Assembly: GCA_037481695.1 (NCBI GenBank)
Contig: JBBFLE010000007.1
Location: 62,001 to 126,000 of the forward strand
DNA length: 64,000 nt
DNA from: a bacterium
Lineage (GTDB): Bacteria; Desulfobacterota; Desulfocorpusculales; Desulfocorpusculum
Direction of reading: 5' to 3'
Positions 35,906-45,584 of the stretch are shown here, one piece after another. The notes beneath the pieces were generated by a model. The model was not told the DNA's origin, made no database searches, and saw only the letters and a program-made list of their open reading frames with translations. Both the position numbers and the translations under genes were made by a program. Every line of letters begins with the position of its first letter. Positions within the stretch are counted from its first letter, which is position 1.

Positions 35906-35934
35906 TTGACTTGGAAGGCGCAAGGCTGTAAATC
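35906..35934 (+). promoter_or_regulatory. sigma70-type promoter for HAD gene
   Basis: TTGACT (35906-35911), 17 bases, TAAATC (35929-35934), about 30 bases before the ATG at 35966. It diverges from the cstA promoter. Confidence 0.55.
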
Positions 35935-35965
35935 CTGGATGCTAATTCTGTGAGAGGAAAAGAGC

Positions 35966-36709
35966 ATGCTTAGATTCGTTTTATTTGATATTGACCAGAC
36001 CCTCATAGATGCCAAGGGGGCCGGAGCCAGGGCTTTGGCATGCGCCCTGCAGGAGCTCTTCGGTGAAAGGTGCAACATCCAGGGTCTTGAAATGGCCGGT
36101 AAAACAGATCTCCAGATAGTCAAAGAGGCCTTGGGGAAGGGGGGAGTGGATTGCGATGATGAATTGCTCCTGGCCGTCTCCAGGAGCTACATTCGCCACC
36201 TAAGGAGGGAGATGGCTTCCTGCAGGGGTCATCTCATGCCTGGTGTCAAGGAGCTGCTGCCCAGATTGAGGGAGGAAAAAAGGGTGCGCTTGGGACTCCT
36301 GACCGGGAACCTGGAGGAAGGGGCACGTCTCAAGCTTGGCCCCTTCGGCCTGAATGAGTTTTTCCCTGTGGGAGCCTTCGGGGGAGACAGCGAGGACAGA
36401 AATCAGCTCTTGCCAGTGGCAGTAAAGAGGCTTCAGGCTCTGGCCGGAGTCCTGGTTCCATTTCAGGAATGTATTGTCATAGGAGATACACCCAGGGATG
36501 TGGCCTGTGCCAAGGTGCATGGAAGCTCCTGCATAGGGGTTGCAACAGGACGCTTTTCGGTGCAAGCCTTGAGAAGCGCCGGGGCTGATCTGGCCCTGGA
36601 GGATCTGTCCAGAACAGAGGAAGTGTTGGCCTGGATTATGGGTCAGGACATGGGGGCACCGGGCAGGATCACAGCACAAAGAAACATGCCTGCTCAAGAA
36701 GAGCTTTGA
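35966..36709 (+). CDS. HAD-family hydrolase, phosphoglycolate phosphatase-like
   Basis: A 247-residue haloacid dehalogenase-fold phosphatase. Motif I FDIDQTLID, motif II LGLLTGN and motif III-IV IGDTPRDVACAK are all present, with a helical cap of the phosphoglycolate phosphatase/beta-phosphoglucomutase kind between them. Motif I has DIDQT where most have DxDGT. AGAGGAAA precedes the ATG. A monocistronic unit: own promoter, and a strong terminator overlapping its stop. Confidence 0.85.
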   Translation: MLRFVLFDIDQTLIDAKGAGARALACALQELFGERCNIQGLEMAGKTDLQIVKEALGKGGVDCDDELLLAVSRSYIRHLRREMASCRGHLMPGVKELLPRLREEKRVRLGLLTGNLEEGARLKLGPFGLNEFFPVGAFGGDSEDRNQLLPVAVKRLQALAGVLVPFQECIVIGDTPRDVACAKVHGSSCIGVATGRFSVQALRSAGADLALEDLSRTEEVLAWIMGQDMGAPGRITAQRNMPAQEEL

Positions 36710-36729
36710 TCCAGCATCAAAGCTCTTTT
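36699..36729 (+). terminator. intrinsic terminator after HAD gene
   Basis: Perfect 12-bp stem AAGAGCTTTGAT (36699-36710) and ATCAAAGCTCTT (36716-36727), 5-base loop CCAGC, then TT. It overlaps the last codons of the HAD gene. As the sequence is palindromic it could also act on the minus strand, where the arm preceded by AA supplies few T residues. Confidence 0.75.
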
Positions 36730-36744
36730 ACCGTGAGGTGAGCC

Positions 36745-38043
36745 ATGGCTGGCGAAGAAGCATCCCTAAAAAGAGCCCTGCGCTACCGTTGGTTGATCTT
36801 CTGGATACTGGCCTTTGGTTACATCCTTGTTTATTTCCACCGCCTTTGTCCGGCAGTAGTGGCGGTGGACATGATGAGGGACTTGCAGACCAGCGGGGAG
36901 CTCCTGGGGCTTCTGGCATCAGCTTACTTCTATCCGTACGCGGTCATGCAAATGCCTGCAGGGCTGCTTTCGGATTCCTGGGGCCCCAGGAAGACCATCA
37001 CGGTTTTTTTCTGTGTGGCCTTTGCTGGATCCATCATCCTGGGGCTTTCTCCATCCGTGGGGATGGCCGTGGTGGGGAGGGCCCTGGTGGGCCTTGGGGT
37101 CTCCATGCTCTTTGTGCCCACCCTGAAGATACTGGCTGAGTGGTTCCTGGTAAGGGAGTTTGCCACCATGACAGGGATTCTCATGGCCATGGGCGGCATA
37201 GGATCTCTTACTGCTGCAACCCCTTTGGCGCTCTTGAGCGGATGGCTGGGCTGGAGGCTATCCTTTGGTTTCGTTGGGGGACTTACACTTCTTCTGGCGG
37301 TGCTGGTTTGGTTTCTGGTGCGAGACCGTCCGTCTGAGTTTGGATGGAGCTCTCCCACAGAGGCGGAGAGGATAGAGTCAGGGGCGCCGCCCATAGGCCT
37401 TCTGGAGGGGGTCAAAAAGGTGCTTTCCCATCCACCTTTTTGGCCAGTAGCAGCCTGGTTCTTTTTCGATTGCGGGGTCTTCTTCTCCTTTGGTGGACTT
37501 TGGGGCGGACCGTACCTGGCACACGTGTACGGGTTGAGCAGGGATCAGGCCGGGCACATATTGTCCATGATGGCCATCGGCATGATAATAGGAAGTCCCC
37601 TTCTGAGCCATGTCTCGGACAAGTTGTTACGCGGGCGCAAGCCTGTGTTGGTGCTGTGCAGCCTGGCTCTAGTTGGGCTCACTGCTGCTCTGGCATTCTT
37701 TACGGGCACCATCCCCCTTTGGGGGCTGTACGGGCTTTGCCTGGGATTGGGCATATTCTCCAGCGCCATAGTGGTCATTGCCTTCACCACAGCCAAGGAG
37801 CTCTTTCCTGTTCAGATGGCCGGCACCTCCACGGGCCTCGTGAACCTGTTTCCCTTTGCCGGGGGAGCGGTCTTTCAGCCTGTGCTGGGCCATATCCTGG
37901 AAAAACATGGGAGAGTCTCAGGGGCTTTTCAGATGGCTGGGTACCAGGAGGCGTTTCTGGTGCTGTTCGGTTGCAGCCTGGCGGCCTTGGCCGCCAGCCT
38001 CTTGATGAAAGAGACTCTGCGCAGGACTTCTTCTGGCGGCTAG
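36745..38043 (+). CDS. MFS transporter
   Basis: A 432-residue major facilitator with 12 predicted membrane segments. The first loop has PAGLLSDSWGPRKTI (motif A, D-x-x-G-x-R/K) and the second half repeats SDKLLRGRKPVLVL. GKVGDR-like details that would tell the substrate are lacking; overall it resembles the oxalate/formate or hexuronate-type (NarK-like length) carriers. GAGGTGAG precedes the ATG. It follows the HAD terminator. Confidence 0.87.
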   Translation: MAGEEASLKRALRYRWLIFWILAFGYILVYFHRLCPAVVAVDMMRDLQTSGELLGLLASAYFYPYAVMQMPAGLLSDSWGPRKTITVFFCVAFAGSIILGLSPSVGMAVVGRALVGLGVSMLFVPTLKILAEWFLVREFATMTGILMAMGGIGSLTAATPLALLSGWLGWRLSFGFVGGLTLLLAVLVWFLVRDRPSEFGWSSPTEAERIESGAPPIGLLEGVKKVLSHPPFWPVAAWFFFDCGVFFSFGGLWGGPYLAHVYGLSRDQAGHILSMMAIGMIIGSPLLSHVSDKLLRGRKPVLVLCSLALVGLTAALAFFTGTIPLWGLYGLCLGLGIFSSAIVVIAFTTAKELFPVQMAGTSTGLVNLFPFAGGAVFQPVLGHILEKHGRVSGAFQMAGYQEAFLVLFGCSLAALAASLLMKETLRRTSSGG

Positions 38044-38203
38044 GTCTAAGAAATCCCATGTGCTACCATGGCCTGGTGCTCCAGGAGGGCCGCTTTTCCA
38101 AGAATTTCATCCAGGGCTTCCAGAAAAGAGACTCCGGTCCATAAAGATCAGGACCCTCGATGAGGCCGGGTCTTGGGCAAAAGGATCTGCAGGAGAAACA
38201 AGG

Positions 38204-38704
38204 ATGAAAGGTGCTGAGGCGCACTTTACGGGTTATTTCCCAGGTCTTATAGGAAGGGTCGTGGAGTTGCACGCCAGGTACTATCATGAGGTGTGGGGGC
38301 TTGATCTGTCCTTCGAGATCCAGGTGGCCAGAGAGCTCTCGGAGTTCATGGGGGCCTTTGTGCCTGGCAGAGATGGATTTTGGGCAGCCAGATGCCAGGG
38401 AGAGTTTGCAGGCTTCATGGCCATAGATGGAAGCCTGAGCGGGAAAGAAGGGGCCAGGCTGCGATGGTTCATAGTAGAGCCTGCCTTCCAGGGACGGGGA
38501 GTGGGCGGTGCATTGCTGAGGGAGGGCATGAGATTCTGCCAGAAGGCCGGCCACAGAAGGGTCTTTCTCTGGACCTTTGAGGGCTTAGACACGGCAAGGA
38601 GGCTCTATGAGAGAGAAGGCTTCCGACTGGTTTTCCAGCATGAGGTAGTACAATGGGGTCGTGTGATAAAAGAGCAGAGGTTTCAGTGGGAGGCTCAATC
38701 CTAG
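38204..38704 (+). CDS. GNAT family N-acetyltransferase
   Basis: A 166-residue acyltransferase. LRWFIVEPAFQGRGVGGALL holds the acetyl-CoA pyrophosphate-binding Q/R-x-x-G-x-G/A loop, and FLWTFEGLDTARRLYEREGF is the typical motif B. ATG 38204 follows AGGAG at 8 bases. This kind is often a MarR-fused GNAT in other species; here the acetyltransferase stands alone. Substrate unknown. Confidence 0.87.
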   Translation: MKGAEAHFTGYFPGLIGRVVELHARYYHEVWGLDLSFEIQVARELSEFMGAFVPGRDGFWAARCQGEFAGFMAIDGSLSGKEGARLRWFIVEPAFQGRGVGGALLREGMRFCQKAGHRRVFLWTFEGLDTARRLYEREGFRLVFQHEVVQWGRVIKEQRFQWEAQS

Positions 38705-38906
38705 CCTAGATTCTGGTTGGCCAGTGCAACAAGGTCCCCAAGCCTGGGGATTCCAGAAATCATGTTGTTGGGCTCCCTTTCTCCAGGGAAAAGCAGCAAT
38801 CAACACTCGGGGAAGAAAGGCAGATTTACGGGTTGCAGATCTGGTTTGATTGGCCCGCATCACCCATGGCATGTTCACCAAGGGGGCCACAGCGCGGGAG
38901 AAGCTT

Positions 38907-40631
38907 GTGAGAAAGGAAGTAAAGCTCTTTCAGATAGGCCAGCCCACGGAGCGCTCATTTGGTTGGGGAGACGTTGTGGTCATGCTGGCGGTGGTGCTTG
39001 CGGCCTATGTGGGCATCAGGCTGGCCTTGGGAAGCCCCAAGGCAGTGGAAGGGCCAGAGATATCTCTTTCTCCCTGGGCGCTGCCGTGGTATGCCAGCCT
39101 TTCCATAGGACGCATGGCCGCGGCATACGCTCTTTCCATGATTTTTTCGCTCTTTTATGGATACCTGGCTGCCAGGAGAAGGGGAGCCGAGAGAGTAATG
39201 ATCCCCCTTCTGGACATACTCCAGAGCATTCCACTGCTGTCATTCCTGCCGGTTGTGCTCTTGAGTTTCAGGGCGGTCTTTCCGGCTGGTGTGGCGGCGG
39301 AGCTGGCCTCCATAGTGCTCATTTTTACCAGCCAGGCCTGGAACCTTACCTTTGCCTGGTATCAGTCGCTTCTGACCATCCCCAGAGAGCTCAGGGAGGC
39401 CAGCAGGGTGCTGCGTATTTCACCTTGGATGAGGTTCAGGAAGCTGGAGCTGCCCTTTGCGGCCATAAGCCTCATCTGGAACAGCGTCATGAGCTGGTCT
39501 GGGGGCTGGTTTTTCCTCATGGCTGCAGAGATCTTCTCCCTGGGAGAAATGGATTTCAGGCTCCCCGGACTGGGGGCATATCTCCAGGAGGCTGCCCAGA
39601 GAGGAGACGTGGAGGCCATTTTCTGGGGCATGGGAACATTGATCCTGGTCATAGTGGCTCTGGATCAGGTGGTCTGGAGGCCCCTTCTGGCCTGGGCTGA
39701 CAAGTTCAAGCTGGAGATGGTGGAGGCGGAGTCCCCTCCTGGCTCATGGTGTTATGATGCCCTTAGGAATTCGGCTCTGGCCAGATGGCTGGTAGAGAGG
39801 ATCTGGCAGCCCTGGTTGGTCAAAACAGACGAATTCCTAAATGGCCTTTTCCCCTTCAGGGATGAACAAAGAGAAGACAGGCACGGAGCCGGAAGGCTAC
39901 GCTTGTTGCTCTGGAGCCTGGCCACAGGCTTGATGCTGCTTGGGGTCTTCAAGGCCGGCCACATGATGGCGGGTCTGAGCATTGCCCAGTGGACCCAGAT
40001 AGGAATCAGTCTGGCCGCCACCCTTGTTAGGGTCATGGCAGCCCTGGCCATTGCCCTGTCCTGGACTCTTCCTGTGGGGGTGGCCATTGGGACCAATCCC
40101 AGACTGGCCGCTTTCCTGCAGCCATTGGTGCAGATAGCCGCATCGGTGCCGGCCACTGCTCTTTTCCCCATAGTTGTGCTGATTCTTTACAGGCTCCCAG
40201 GGGGTATGGACATGGCTGCAGTACTGCTGATGCTCATGGGCACCCAGTGGTATTTGCTTTTCAACGTGATTGCAGGAGCCATGGCCATCCCGCAGGATCT
40301 TAAATACACAGCCACTTTGCTGCACCTGGGTGTCTTGGCAAGATGGCGAAGGCTCATACTTCCCACTCTTTTCCCGTACATCATAACAGGGGCCATGGTG
40401 GCCAGCGGAGGGGCCTGGAACGCCAGCATAGTGGCCGAGTATGCTCATTTTGGAGGGGAGACCAGACATACCCTGGGAATCGGCTCCCTCATAGCCCAAG
40501 CCACTGCCGAGGCCGACTATCCCCTTCTACTGGCAGGGACCCTTTCCATGGTATGCCTTGTGGTGCTGATCAACAGGCTCGTTTGGAGGCGGCTTTACCA
40601 GCGAGCAGAGGAACTTTACAGATTGGAGTGA
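38907..40631 (+). CDS. ABC transporter permease with two fused permease domains (NitT/TauT type)
   Basis: A 574-residue permease made of two BPD_transp_1 domains in one chain. Each has about 6 membrane helices and a loop of the EAA type (REASRVLRISPWMRFRKLELP in the first; TATLLHLGVLARWRRLILP in the second). Fused permeases of this size occur in the nitrate/sulfonate/aliphatic-anion uptake class. I place the start at GTG 38907 because GGGAG lies 6 bases upstream; in-frame TTG 38850 and ATG 38871 lack such a site. The ATPase gene follows 3 bases later. No binding protein gene is adjacent. Confidence 0.88.
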   Translation: MRKEVKLFQIGQPTERSFGWGDVVVMLAVVLAAYVGIRLALGSPKAVEGPEISLSPWALPWYASLSIGRMAAAYALSMIFSLFYGYLAARRRGAERVMIPLLDILQSIPLLSFLPVVLLSFRAVFPAGVAAELASIVLIFTSQAWNLTFAWYQSLLTIPRELREASRVLRISPWMRFRKLELPFAAISLIWNSVMSWSGGWFFLMAAEIFSLGEMDFRLPGLGAYLQEAAQRGDVEAIFWGMGTLILVIVALDQVVWRPLLAWADKFKLEMVEAESPPGSWCYDALRNSALARWLVERIWQPWLVKTDEFLNGLFPFRDEQREDRHGAGRLRLLLWSLATGLMLLGVFKAGHMMAGLSIAQWTQIGISLAATLVRVMAALAIALSWTLPVGVAIGTNPRLAAFLQPLVQIAASVPATALFPIVVLILYRLPGGMDMAAVLLMLMGTQWYLLFNVIAGAMAIPQDLKYTATLLHLGVLARWRRLILPTLFPYIITGAMVASGGAWNASIVAEYAHFGGETRHTLGIGSLIAQATAEADYPLLLAGTLSMVCLVVLINRLVWRRLYQRAEELYRLE

Positions 40632-40634
40632 ATC

Positions 40635-41951
40635 ATGGCAGGCAGCAACGCTCTGTTGGAGCTTCAGAACATTCGACAGGTCTATGGAACCGGCCCCCGG
40701 GCTTTCACAGCAGTGGAGGACGTGAGCTTTGCAGTGCAAGAGGGGGAATTCGTGGCCTTGTTGGGACCTTCCGGGTGCGGCAAGAGCACATTGCTGAGGA
40801 TCATAGCCGGGCTTCAGAAGCCCACATCAGGCAAGGTCCTTTACTGCGGAAAGCCTCTTCAAGGAGTCAATCCCTATGCCTCCATAGTCTTCCAGACATT
40901 CGCCCTGTTTCCCTGGCTCACGGTTCAGGAAAACGTGGAGGTGGCTCTTCAGGCCAGAGGAGTGCCGGCCAAGCTCAGGGCAGCCAGAGCCCTGGATCTT
41001 CTGGACCGAGTGGGTCTGGATGGTTTCGAGACCGCCTATCCCAGGGAGCTTTCGGCAGGAATGCGTCAAAAAGTTGGTTTTGCCAGGGCCATGGCCGTGG
41101 AACCAGAACTGTTGTGCCTGGATGAACCATTTTCCAATTTAGACGTGCTCTCGGCCGATGCACTGCGGGGTGAGCTCCTGGAACTGTGGCTGAGTGGACA
41201 CATTCCCACAAAGGCAATGCTCATGGTCACCCACGACATAGAGGAAGCTGTCTTCATGGCAGGCCGTGTGATTCTCATGGAGAAGAGCCCGGGCAGGGTC
41301 ATAACCGATATTCCCATCTCTCTGGTGCACCCCAGGGCCAAAAAGGAGCCTAAGTTCCTGGAAATAGTGGACAGAATCTATGCCATACTGGCTGGCCAAA
41401 CACAGCCAGAGCACGTGGAGCTGGGAACTGCTCCGGGTGAACCAGGCCGCACAAGGGCTCTGCCTCACATCACCATAAATGACTTGACAGGCCTTCTGGA
41501 GTACCTGAGTGACTTGCCAGGCAACCGGGCTGATCTTTACCAGTTGGCCCAGGATCTGAAGGTCAATTCGGATCAGCTTCTTAGTCTTACAGAGGCATCG
41601 GAGCTCCTGGGCTTTGCCACCGTGGCTCAAGGGGACATCATGCTCACGGCCCTGGGGGAGACCTTTGCAGAGGCCAGCATCCTGGCCCGCAAGGAGATCT
41701 TTGCCACCCGCATCCGAAGGTTGCCCATTTTCAGGTGGCTCATAACCATGCTCAAGAAGGCAGACAAACAACAACTCAAGTGGGAGGTGGTCCAAACAGC
41801 CCTGGAATTGGAATTCCCGGAGGAAGAGGCTTACCGCCAGCTAGATACGGCAGTGGACTGGGGTCGGTATGCTGAGATCCTTTCTTACGAAGATGCAAGT
41901 GAGGTCATTTACCTGGAGCCTGGGGTAGCTGTCTCCTCCAAGATCGCCTGA
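40635..41951 (+). CDS. ABC transporter ATP-binding protein with AAA-associated C-terminal domain
   Basis: A 438-residue ATPase. The nucleotide-binding domain shows LLGPSGCGKSTLLRIIAG (Walker A), YPRELSAGMRQKVGFARAMA (signature, with LSAGM in place of LSGGQ), PELLCLDEPFSNLDVL (Walker B) and the switch histidine in MLMVTHDIEEA. Residues about 275-430 form the AAA-associated C-terminal domain seen in NitT/TauT-type ATPases. Works with the permease encoded just upstream to drive uptake of an anionic or organic solute not determined here. Confidence 0.9.
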   Translation: MAGSNALLELQNIRQVYGTGPRAFTAVEDVSFAVQEGEFVALLGPSGCGKSTLLRIIAGLQKPTSGKVLYCGKPLQGVNPYASIVFQTFALFPWLTVQENVEVALQARGVPAKLRAARALDLLDRVGLDGFETAYPRELSAGMRQKVGFARAMAVEPELLCLDEPFSNLDVLSADALRGELLELWLSGHIPTKAMLMVTHDIEEAVFMAGRVILMEKSPGRVITDIPISLVHPRAKKEPKFLEIVDRIYAILAGQTQPEHVELGTAPGEPGRTRALPHITINDLTGLLEYLSDLPGNRADLYQLAQDLKVNSDQLLSLTEASELLGFATVAQGDIMLTALGETFAEASILARKEIFATRIRRLPIFRWLITMLKKADKQQLKWEVVQTALELEFPEEEAYRQLDTAVDWGRYAEILSYEDASEVIYLEPGVAVSSKIA

Positions 41952-41967
41952 CCCACGTGCTGCAGAA

Positions 41968-41992
41968 AAAGCCGAGGACTGAGGCTTTGATT
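41968..41992 (+). terminator. candidate terminator after ABC operon
   Basis: AAAGCC (41968-41973) pairs with GGCTTT (41983-41988) over a 9-base loop, followed by GATTT. Modest stem in the convergent gap between the ABC operon and the amidase gene. Confidence 0.4.
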
Positions 41993-42068
41993 TAAGGCTG
42001 TGGCTATCCAACCTCATCATTGCTCCAAGATACCAACATATTTCTTTTTGGGCCCTCAAAGTTGATGA

Positions 42069-43391
42069 TCAGTCAAGAATACCGGCTAGGGCCTGGGCCA
42101 CAAGGCCCGCCCCATGGAGCAATTCCTCGTCTTTCATCCACCCCGCCACCAGTTGTAAGGCCATGGGAAGGCCCTGTGGATTGGTGCCTGCCGGAAGGGC
42201 CAAGGCCGGAAGCCCGGCGTGAGTCCAAGGCAGATTCATGATGGATTCCCCAGTGCTGTGGATGCCCAAGGGTGGCGGTCCTACTGTGGCAGGGCTTATC
42301 CAGAGGCTTATGCCCTTCTCCTCCATTATCTGGTCCAGGGCATCTCTCAGCCTCAGACGGCTTTCCCTGTAGACGTCCATTTCCCTCTGGCTTACCGTCA
42401 TTCCCCTTTCGATGAGGGCCCTGGTCTCTGGGCGATAAAGGTCTCTGAACCTGCCAAACCATTGGGAATGCACCATGGCTGCCTCAGCTGCCATGAGGCG
42501 GTTGTGCCGAAGGGCCAGCTCCTCGAAGTTCTCCATGACCCTGATCCAAGTGACCTGGAAACCTGCTGCCTGCAGTTTCTTCAAGGCCCCCTTGAAATGG
42601 GAGAGGGATTCCTGGCCGGCTCTCTGAAGGTAGGGTCCCTCCGGGACTCCCAGAGCCTGGAGCTCCACCGTGCGTGGTTCTCGCCACTGGGGCAACAAGA
42701 GGGAGCACACCAGAAGCATGCCTTCCAGGTCGCGGGTGAAAAGTCCCATGTGATCCAGGGAGGGAGACAGGGGGATGGTACCCTGTGTGGAAAGTCTTCC
42801 GAAACTGGGCTTGAAACCCACTATTCCACAATATGCTGCCGGGCGCAGCGTGGAACCCACCGTCTGGGTTCCCAAGGCAAGGGGACAAAGACCGCATGCC
42901 ACCGCAGCAGCCGAACCACTGCTGGAGCCTCCGGGGGTCCTGTCCAGGTCGTGGGGGTTGCGAGTGGGAGCAGGAGCCAGGTATGCAAATTCTGCTGTGT
43001 GGGTCTTGCCCATGGGGATGGCTCCCAGCTCCCTCAGCCTGCCCAATAGGGGGCCCTCATCTCCCCCCAGGACCTCCTGGGGGATGAGACTGCCTGCCCT
43101 GGTGGGAAACCCCCTCACATGGATAATGTCCTTTACTCCCACGGGCACAGCATACAAGGCAGGCCTGCCTTTGGATTCGGGAAAGCTCTCTTGGAGCTTC
43201 ACCATATCCCTTGCCAGCCTTCCCAAGATTTCTTCTTCTTGGGGCACGAAAGCCTGGACCAGAGGCTCAAGGGATTGGAATCTCCTTTGGAGAAGCTCCA
43301 GGTAGTGCAATGGGTGGAGGTCTCCCCTGGCCATGGCTGCTGCCAGCTCAGCCAGTCCTTCCATGGGTGTCTTGGGAATCACGTTCTTCAT
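42069..43391 (-). CDS. amidase (amidase signature family)
   Basis: A 440-residue Ser-cisSer-Lys hydrolase that cleaves C-N amide bonds. The catalytic lysine lies in PVGVKDIIHVRGFPT, the cis-serine in TPGGSSSGSAAAVA and the nucleophile serine in GTQTVGSTLRPAAYCG. The last motif deviates from the usual GTDTGGSIRxPA. It resembles GatA but lacks GatB/GatC partners nearby, so a free-standing amidase is more likely. Transcribed toward the ABC operon. Confidence 0.88.
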   Translation of the reverse strand: MKNVIPKTPMEGLAELAAAMARGDLHPLHYLELLQRRFQSLEPLVQAFVPQEEEILGRLARDMVKLQESFPESKGRPALYAVPVGVKDIIHVRGFPTRAGSLIPQEVLGGDEGPLLGRLRELGAIPMGKTHTAEFAYLAPAPTRNPHDLDRTPGGSSSGSAAAVACGLCPLALGTQTVGSTLRPAAYCGIVGFKPSFGRLSTQGTIPLSPSLDHMGLFTRDLEGMLLVCSLLLPQWREPRTVELQALGVPEGPYLQRAGQESLSHFKGALKKLQAAGFQVTWIRVMENFEELALRHNRLMAAEAAMVHSQWFGRFRDLYRPETRALIERGMTVSQREMDVYRESRLRLRDALDQIMEEKGISLWISPATVGPPPLGIHSTGESIMNLPWTHAGLPALALPAGTNPQGLPMALQLVAGWMKDEELLHGAGLVAQALAGILD

Positions 43392-43574
43392 GAGCAGGCC
43401 TCTTTAGCTCAGGTGCATGGATTTTGGTCCTGCCCCCGGGCCGTGTCAAGAAGCAGGCGGCTAGGGCAATGGTTTGTGCCTCAGGATGCCACTGAATCCT
43501 CTTGCTTCTTGTTGACGGATGAGACTTGGGAGTCTATAAGAGAATCCAAACCCATTGCCCAAGGGGGGAATTGC

Positions 43575-44555
43575 ATGTGCCAGCGCATCATCATAGACAC
43601 CGACCCAGGGGTTGATGACGCTTTGGCCCTGATCCTGGCCTTAAGATCTGCCGAGGTGAGGCTCGAGGCCATCACCACCGTGGGTGGCAACGTGGGCCTG
43701 GAACAGACCACTAGGAACGCCCTGAGGGTGTTGAAAATCCTGGAGCCGAACCCAAGGCCCGTGGTGGCAATGGGTGGTTCTCCCCCTAACCCAAGAGGAA
43801 CTCCCAGGGCAGTTTCCGTGCATGGAAAAGACGGGTTGGGGGAGTTGGACAGTTTCCTGAACCCGGATGGATCTGCTGTGTATCCAGAGGTAGTGATCCC
43901 AGGGGACTTGCCTTGTGCAGAAGATGTGGTCGTGGATCTCCTAGAGAGGTACCCAGGGGAAATCCTCATGATCACATTGGGGCCCCTGACAAATCTCGCA
44001 CGGCTTCTTGAGATAGCCCCTGAAAAAGCCAGGAGACTCCAAGGGATCATAGTCATGGGGGGATCTGTGGCCAGTCCCGGAAACGTGACTCCTGTTGCGG
44101 AGTTCAACATTTACTCTGATCCCGAAGCGGCCCAAAAGGTCTTCTCATGTGGGCTTCCTGTGAGCCTTGTTGGCCTTGATGTGACCAGGCGGGTGAGGCT
44201 CAGCAGAGAAGACCTGGCCAGACTTCCCGGGCAGGACAAGGACCCTGTGGCAAGGTTTCTGCGGGATTCAACCAAGAAGGCCATTGATTTCATGGAGCAA
44301 AGAGAGGGGAGCGCATCCATGGCCCTTCACGATCCCCTGGCCGTGGCAGCGGCCATTCGACCGGAGATCCTGGAGATGGTCGGGCTCCATGTGGAGGTGG
44401 AAACCCGCGGAAACATAACTTATGGAATGACCGTGGCAGACAGAAGGCCCATCAAGGACAGATTCAAAAGAGCCCCCAATGTGCAGGTGGCCCTGGATGT
44501 GGATGCCAACAAATTCATGGCGCTTTTCAAGGAGAGGTTATGTCCAGGGTGGTAG
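43575..44555 (+). CDS. nucleoside hydrolase (inosine/uridine-preferring family)
   Basis: A 326-residue N-ribohydrolase that splits ribonucleosides into base and ribose. The calcium-binding DTDPGVDDALAL motif is at residues 8-19, with later active-site pieces EILMITLGPLTNLA, VMGGSVASPGNVTPVAEFNI and the metal aspartate in ALHDPLAVA. ATG 43575 follows a G-rich site at 6 bases; the open frame extends further upstream without a start signal. It overlaps the ribokinase gene by 16 bases: together they release ribose and phosphorylate it. Confidence 0.92.
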   Translation: MCQRIIIDTDPGVDDALALILALRSAEVRLEAITTVGGNVGLEQTTRNALRVLKILEPNPRPVVAMGGSPPNPRGTPRAVSVHGKDGLGELDSFLNPDGSAVYPEVVIPGDLPCAEDVVVDLLERYPGEILMITLGPLTNLARLLEIAPEKARRLQGIIVMGGSVASPGNVTPVAEFNIYSDPEAAQKVFSCGLPVSLVGLDVTRRVRLSREDLARLPGQDKDPVARFLRDSTKKAIDFMEQREGSASMALHDPLAVAAAIRPEILEMVGLHVEVETRGNITYGMTVADRRPIKDRFKRAPNVQVALDVDANKFMALFKERLCPGW

Positions 44556-45448
44556 TCATAGGCTCTGCCAACGTGGATTTAACAGTGAGGCTCCCCAGGC
44601 TTCCCAAGGAAGGCGAGACCGTCTCTGGAGGGGAGCTGTACAAGTGTTTCGGGGGCAAGGGAGCCAACCAGGCAGTGGCTGCCCTGAGGGCAGGCGCTGA
44701 GGTGAGGTTTTTGGCCAAGCTGGGCAAAGATGCCACGGGCCGTGAACTCAGGGCTCATCTGGAAGGGATGGGCCTGCCAGGCCGATATCTGTTGGCTCAT
44801 GAGGGTGCGGCCACTGGCACAGCCTTGATCCTGGTGGACAGAGAAGGCAAGAATCTCATAGGAGTAGCACCTGGGGCCAACCGGAGCCTCAGCGGGGAAG
44901 AAGTCCTGTTCTTTGAAGAGCTGTTCCATTGGGGCAAGCTGCTTTTGTGTCAGCTGGAGATTCCCATGGGAGCAGTAAAGGTGGCCTTGAGAATGGCCAA
45001 GCAAAATGGGATGATTACCTTGCTCAACCCAGCTCCATTCAATGATCTGTCAGAAGAAACATTGCAGATGGTGGATGTGATCACTCCCAACCAAGGGGAG
45101 GCCACGGCCCTGACGGGCTGCCAAGATGCAGAGGCAGCGGCCAGAAAGCTCTCCAGGATGGGGCCCTCTTTGGTGATATTGACTCTCGGGCAAAGAGGGG
45201 TGCTTTGTTTCAGGGAGGGTGAGGCCATTTTTTTCCCATCCCATGAGGTCAAGGCCGTGGATACCACTGGTTGCGGAGATGCCTTCAACGGAGCACTGGC
45301 CTGCGCCTTGGCAGAAGGAAAGGGTGTGGATGAGGCAGTGCGCTTTGCTGTTGCGGCAGGGGCACTGGCCGCAACCGTCAAGGGGGCTCAGGATTCCATG
45401 CCCTCCAGGGAGAAAATAATTCGCTTGATGAAGGAAAGGCCAGTATGA
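44540..45448 (+). CDS. rbsK: ribokinase (PfkB family)
   Basis: A 302-residue sugar kinase converting ribose to ribose 5-phosphate. PfkB signature 1 GGKGANQAVAALRAGAEV and signature 2 with the catalytic aspartate DTTGCGDAFNGAL are present, as is VGSANVD-like VIGSANVDLTVRLP at the start. AGGAG lies 5 bases before the ATG, inside the end of the nucleoside hydrolase gene, so the two are translationally coupled as a salvage unit. Confidence 0.92.
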   Translation: MSRVVVIGSANVDLTVRLPRLPKEGETVSGGELYKCFGGKGANQAVAALRAGAEVRFLAKLGKDATGRELRAHLEGMGLPGRYLLAHEGAATGTALILVDREGKNLIGVAPGANRSLSGEEVLFFEELFHWGKLLLCQLEIPMGAVKVALRMAKQNGMITLLNPAPFNDLSEETLQMVDVITPNQGEATALTGCQDAEAAARKLSRMGPSLVILTLGQRGVLCFREGEAIFFPSHEVKAVDTTGCGDAFNGALACALAEGKGVDEAVRFAVAAGALAATVKGAQDSMPSREKIIRLMKERPV

Positions 45449-45584
45449 GACTGGAGGGTTTTGCTTTTGACGCTTTACTGTAGAGAGGTTATGGATTAGT
45501 CTGAATCGAGCCTCCAGGGCCCGAGAGTTTTTCTCAAGCCCGCTCCCTGGTGGGAGCCATTGCCCCGGTCAGGAGAATACTGCC

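Noticed and set aside
42069-43391. Glutamyl-tRNA amidotransferase subunit A (gatA)
   Set aside because: No gatB or gatC nearby and the nucleophile motif deviates (GTQTVGSTLRP); a general amidase is the safer call.
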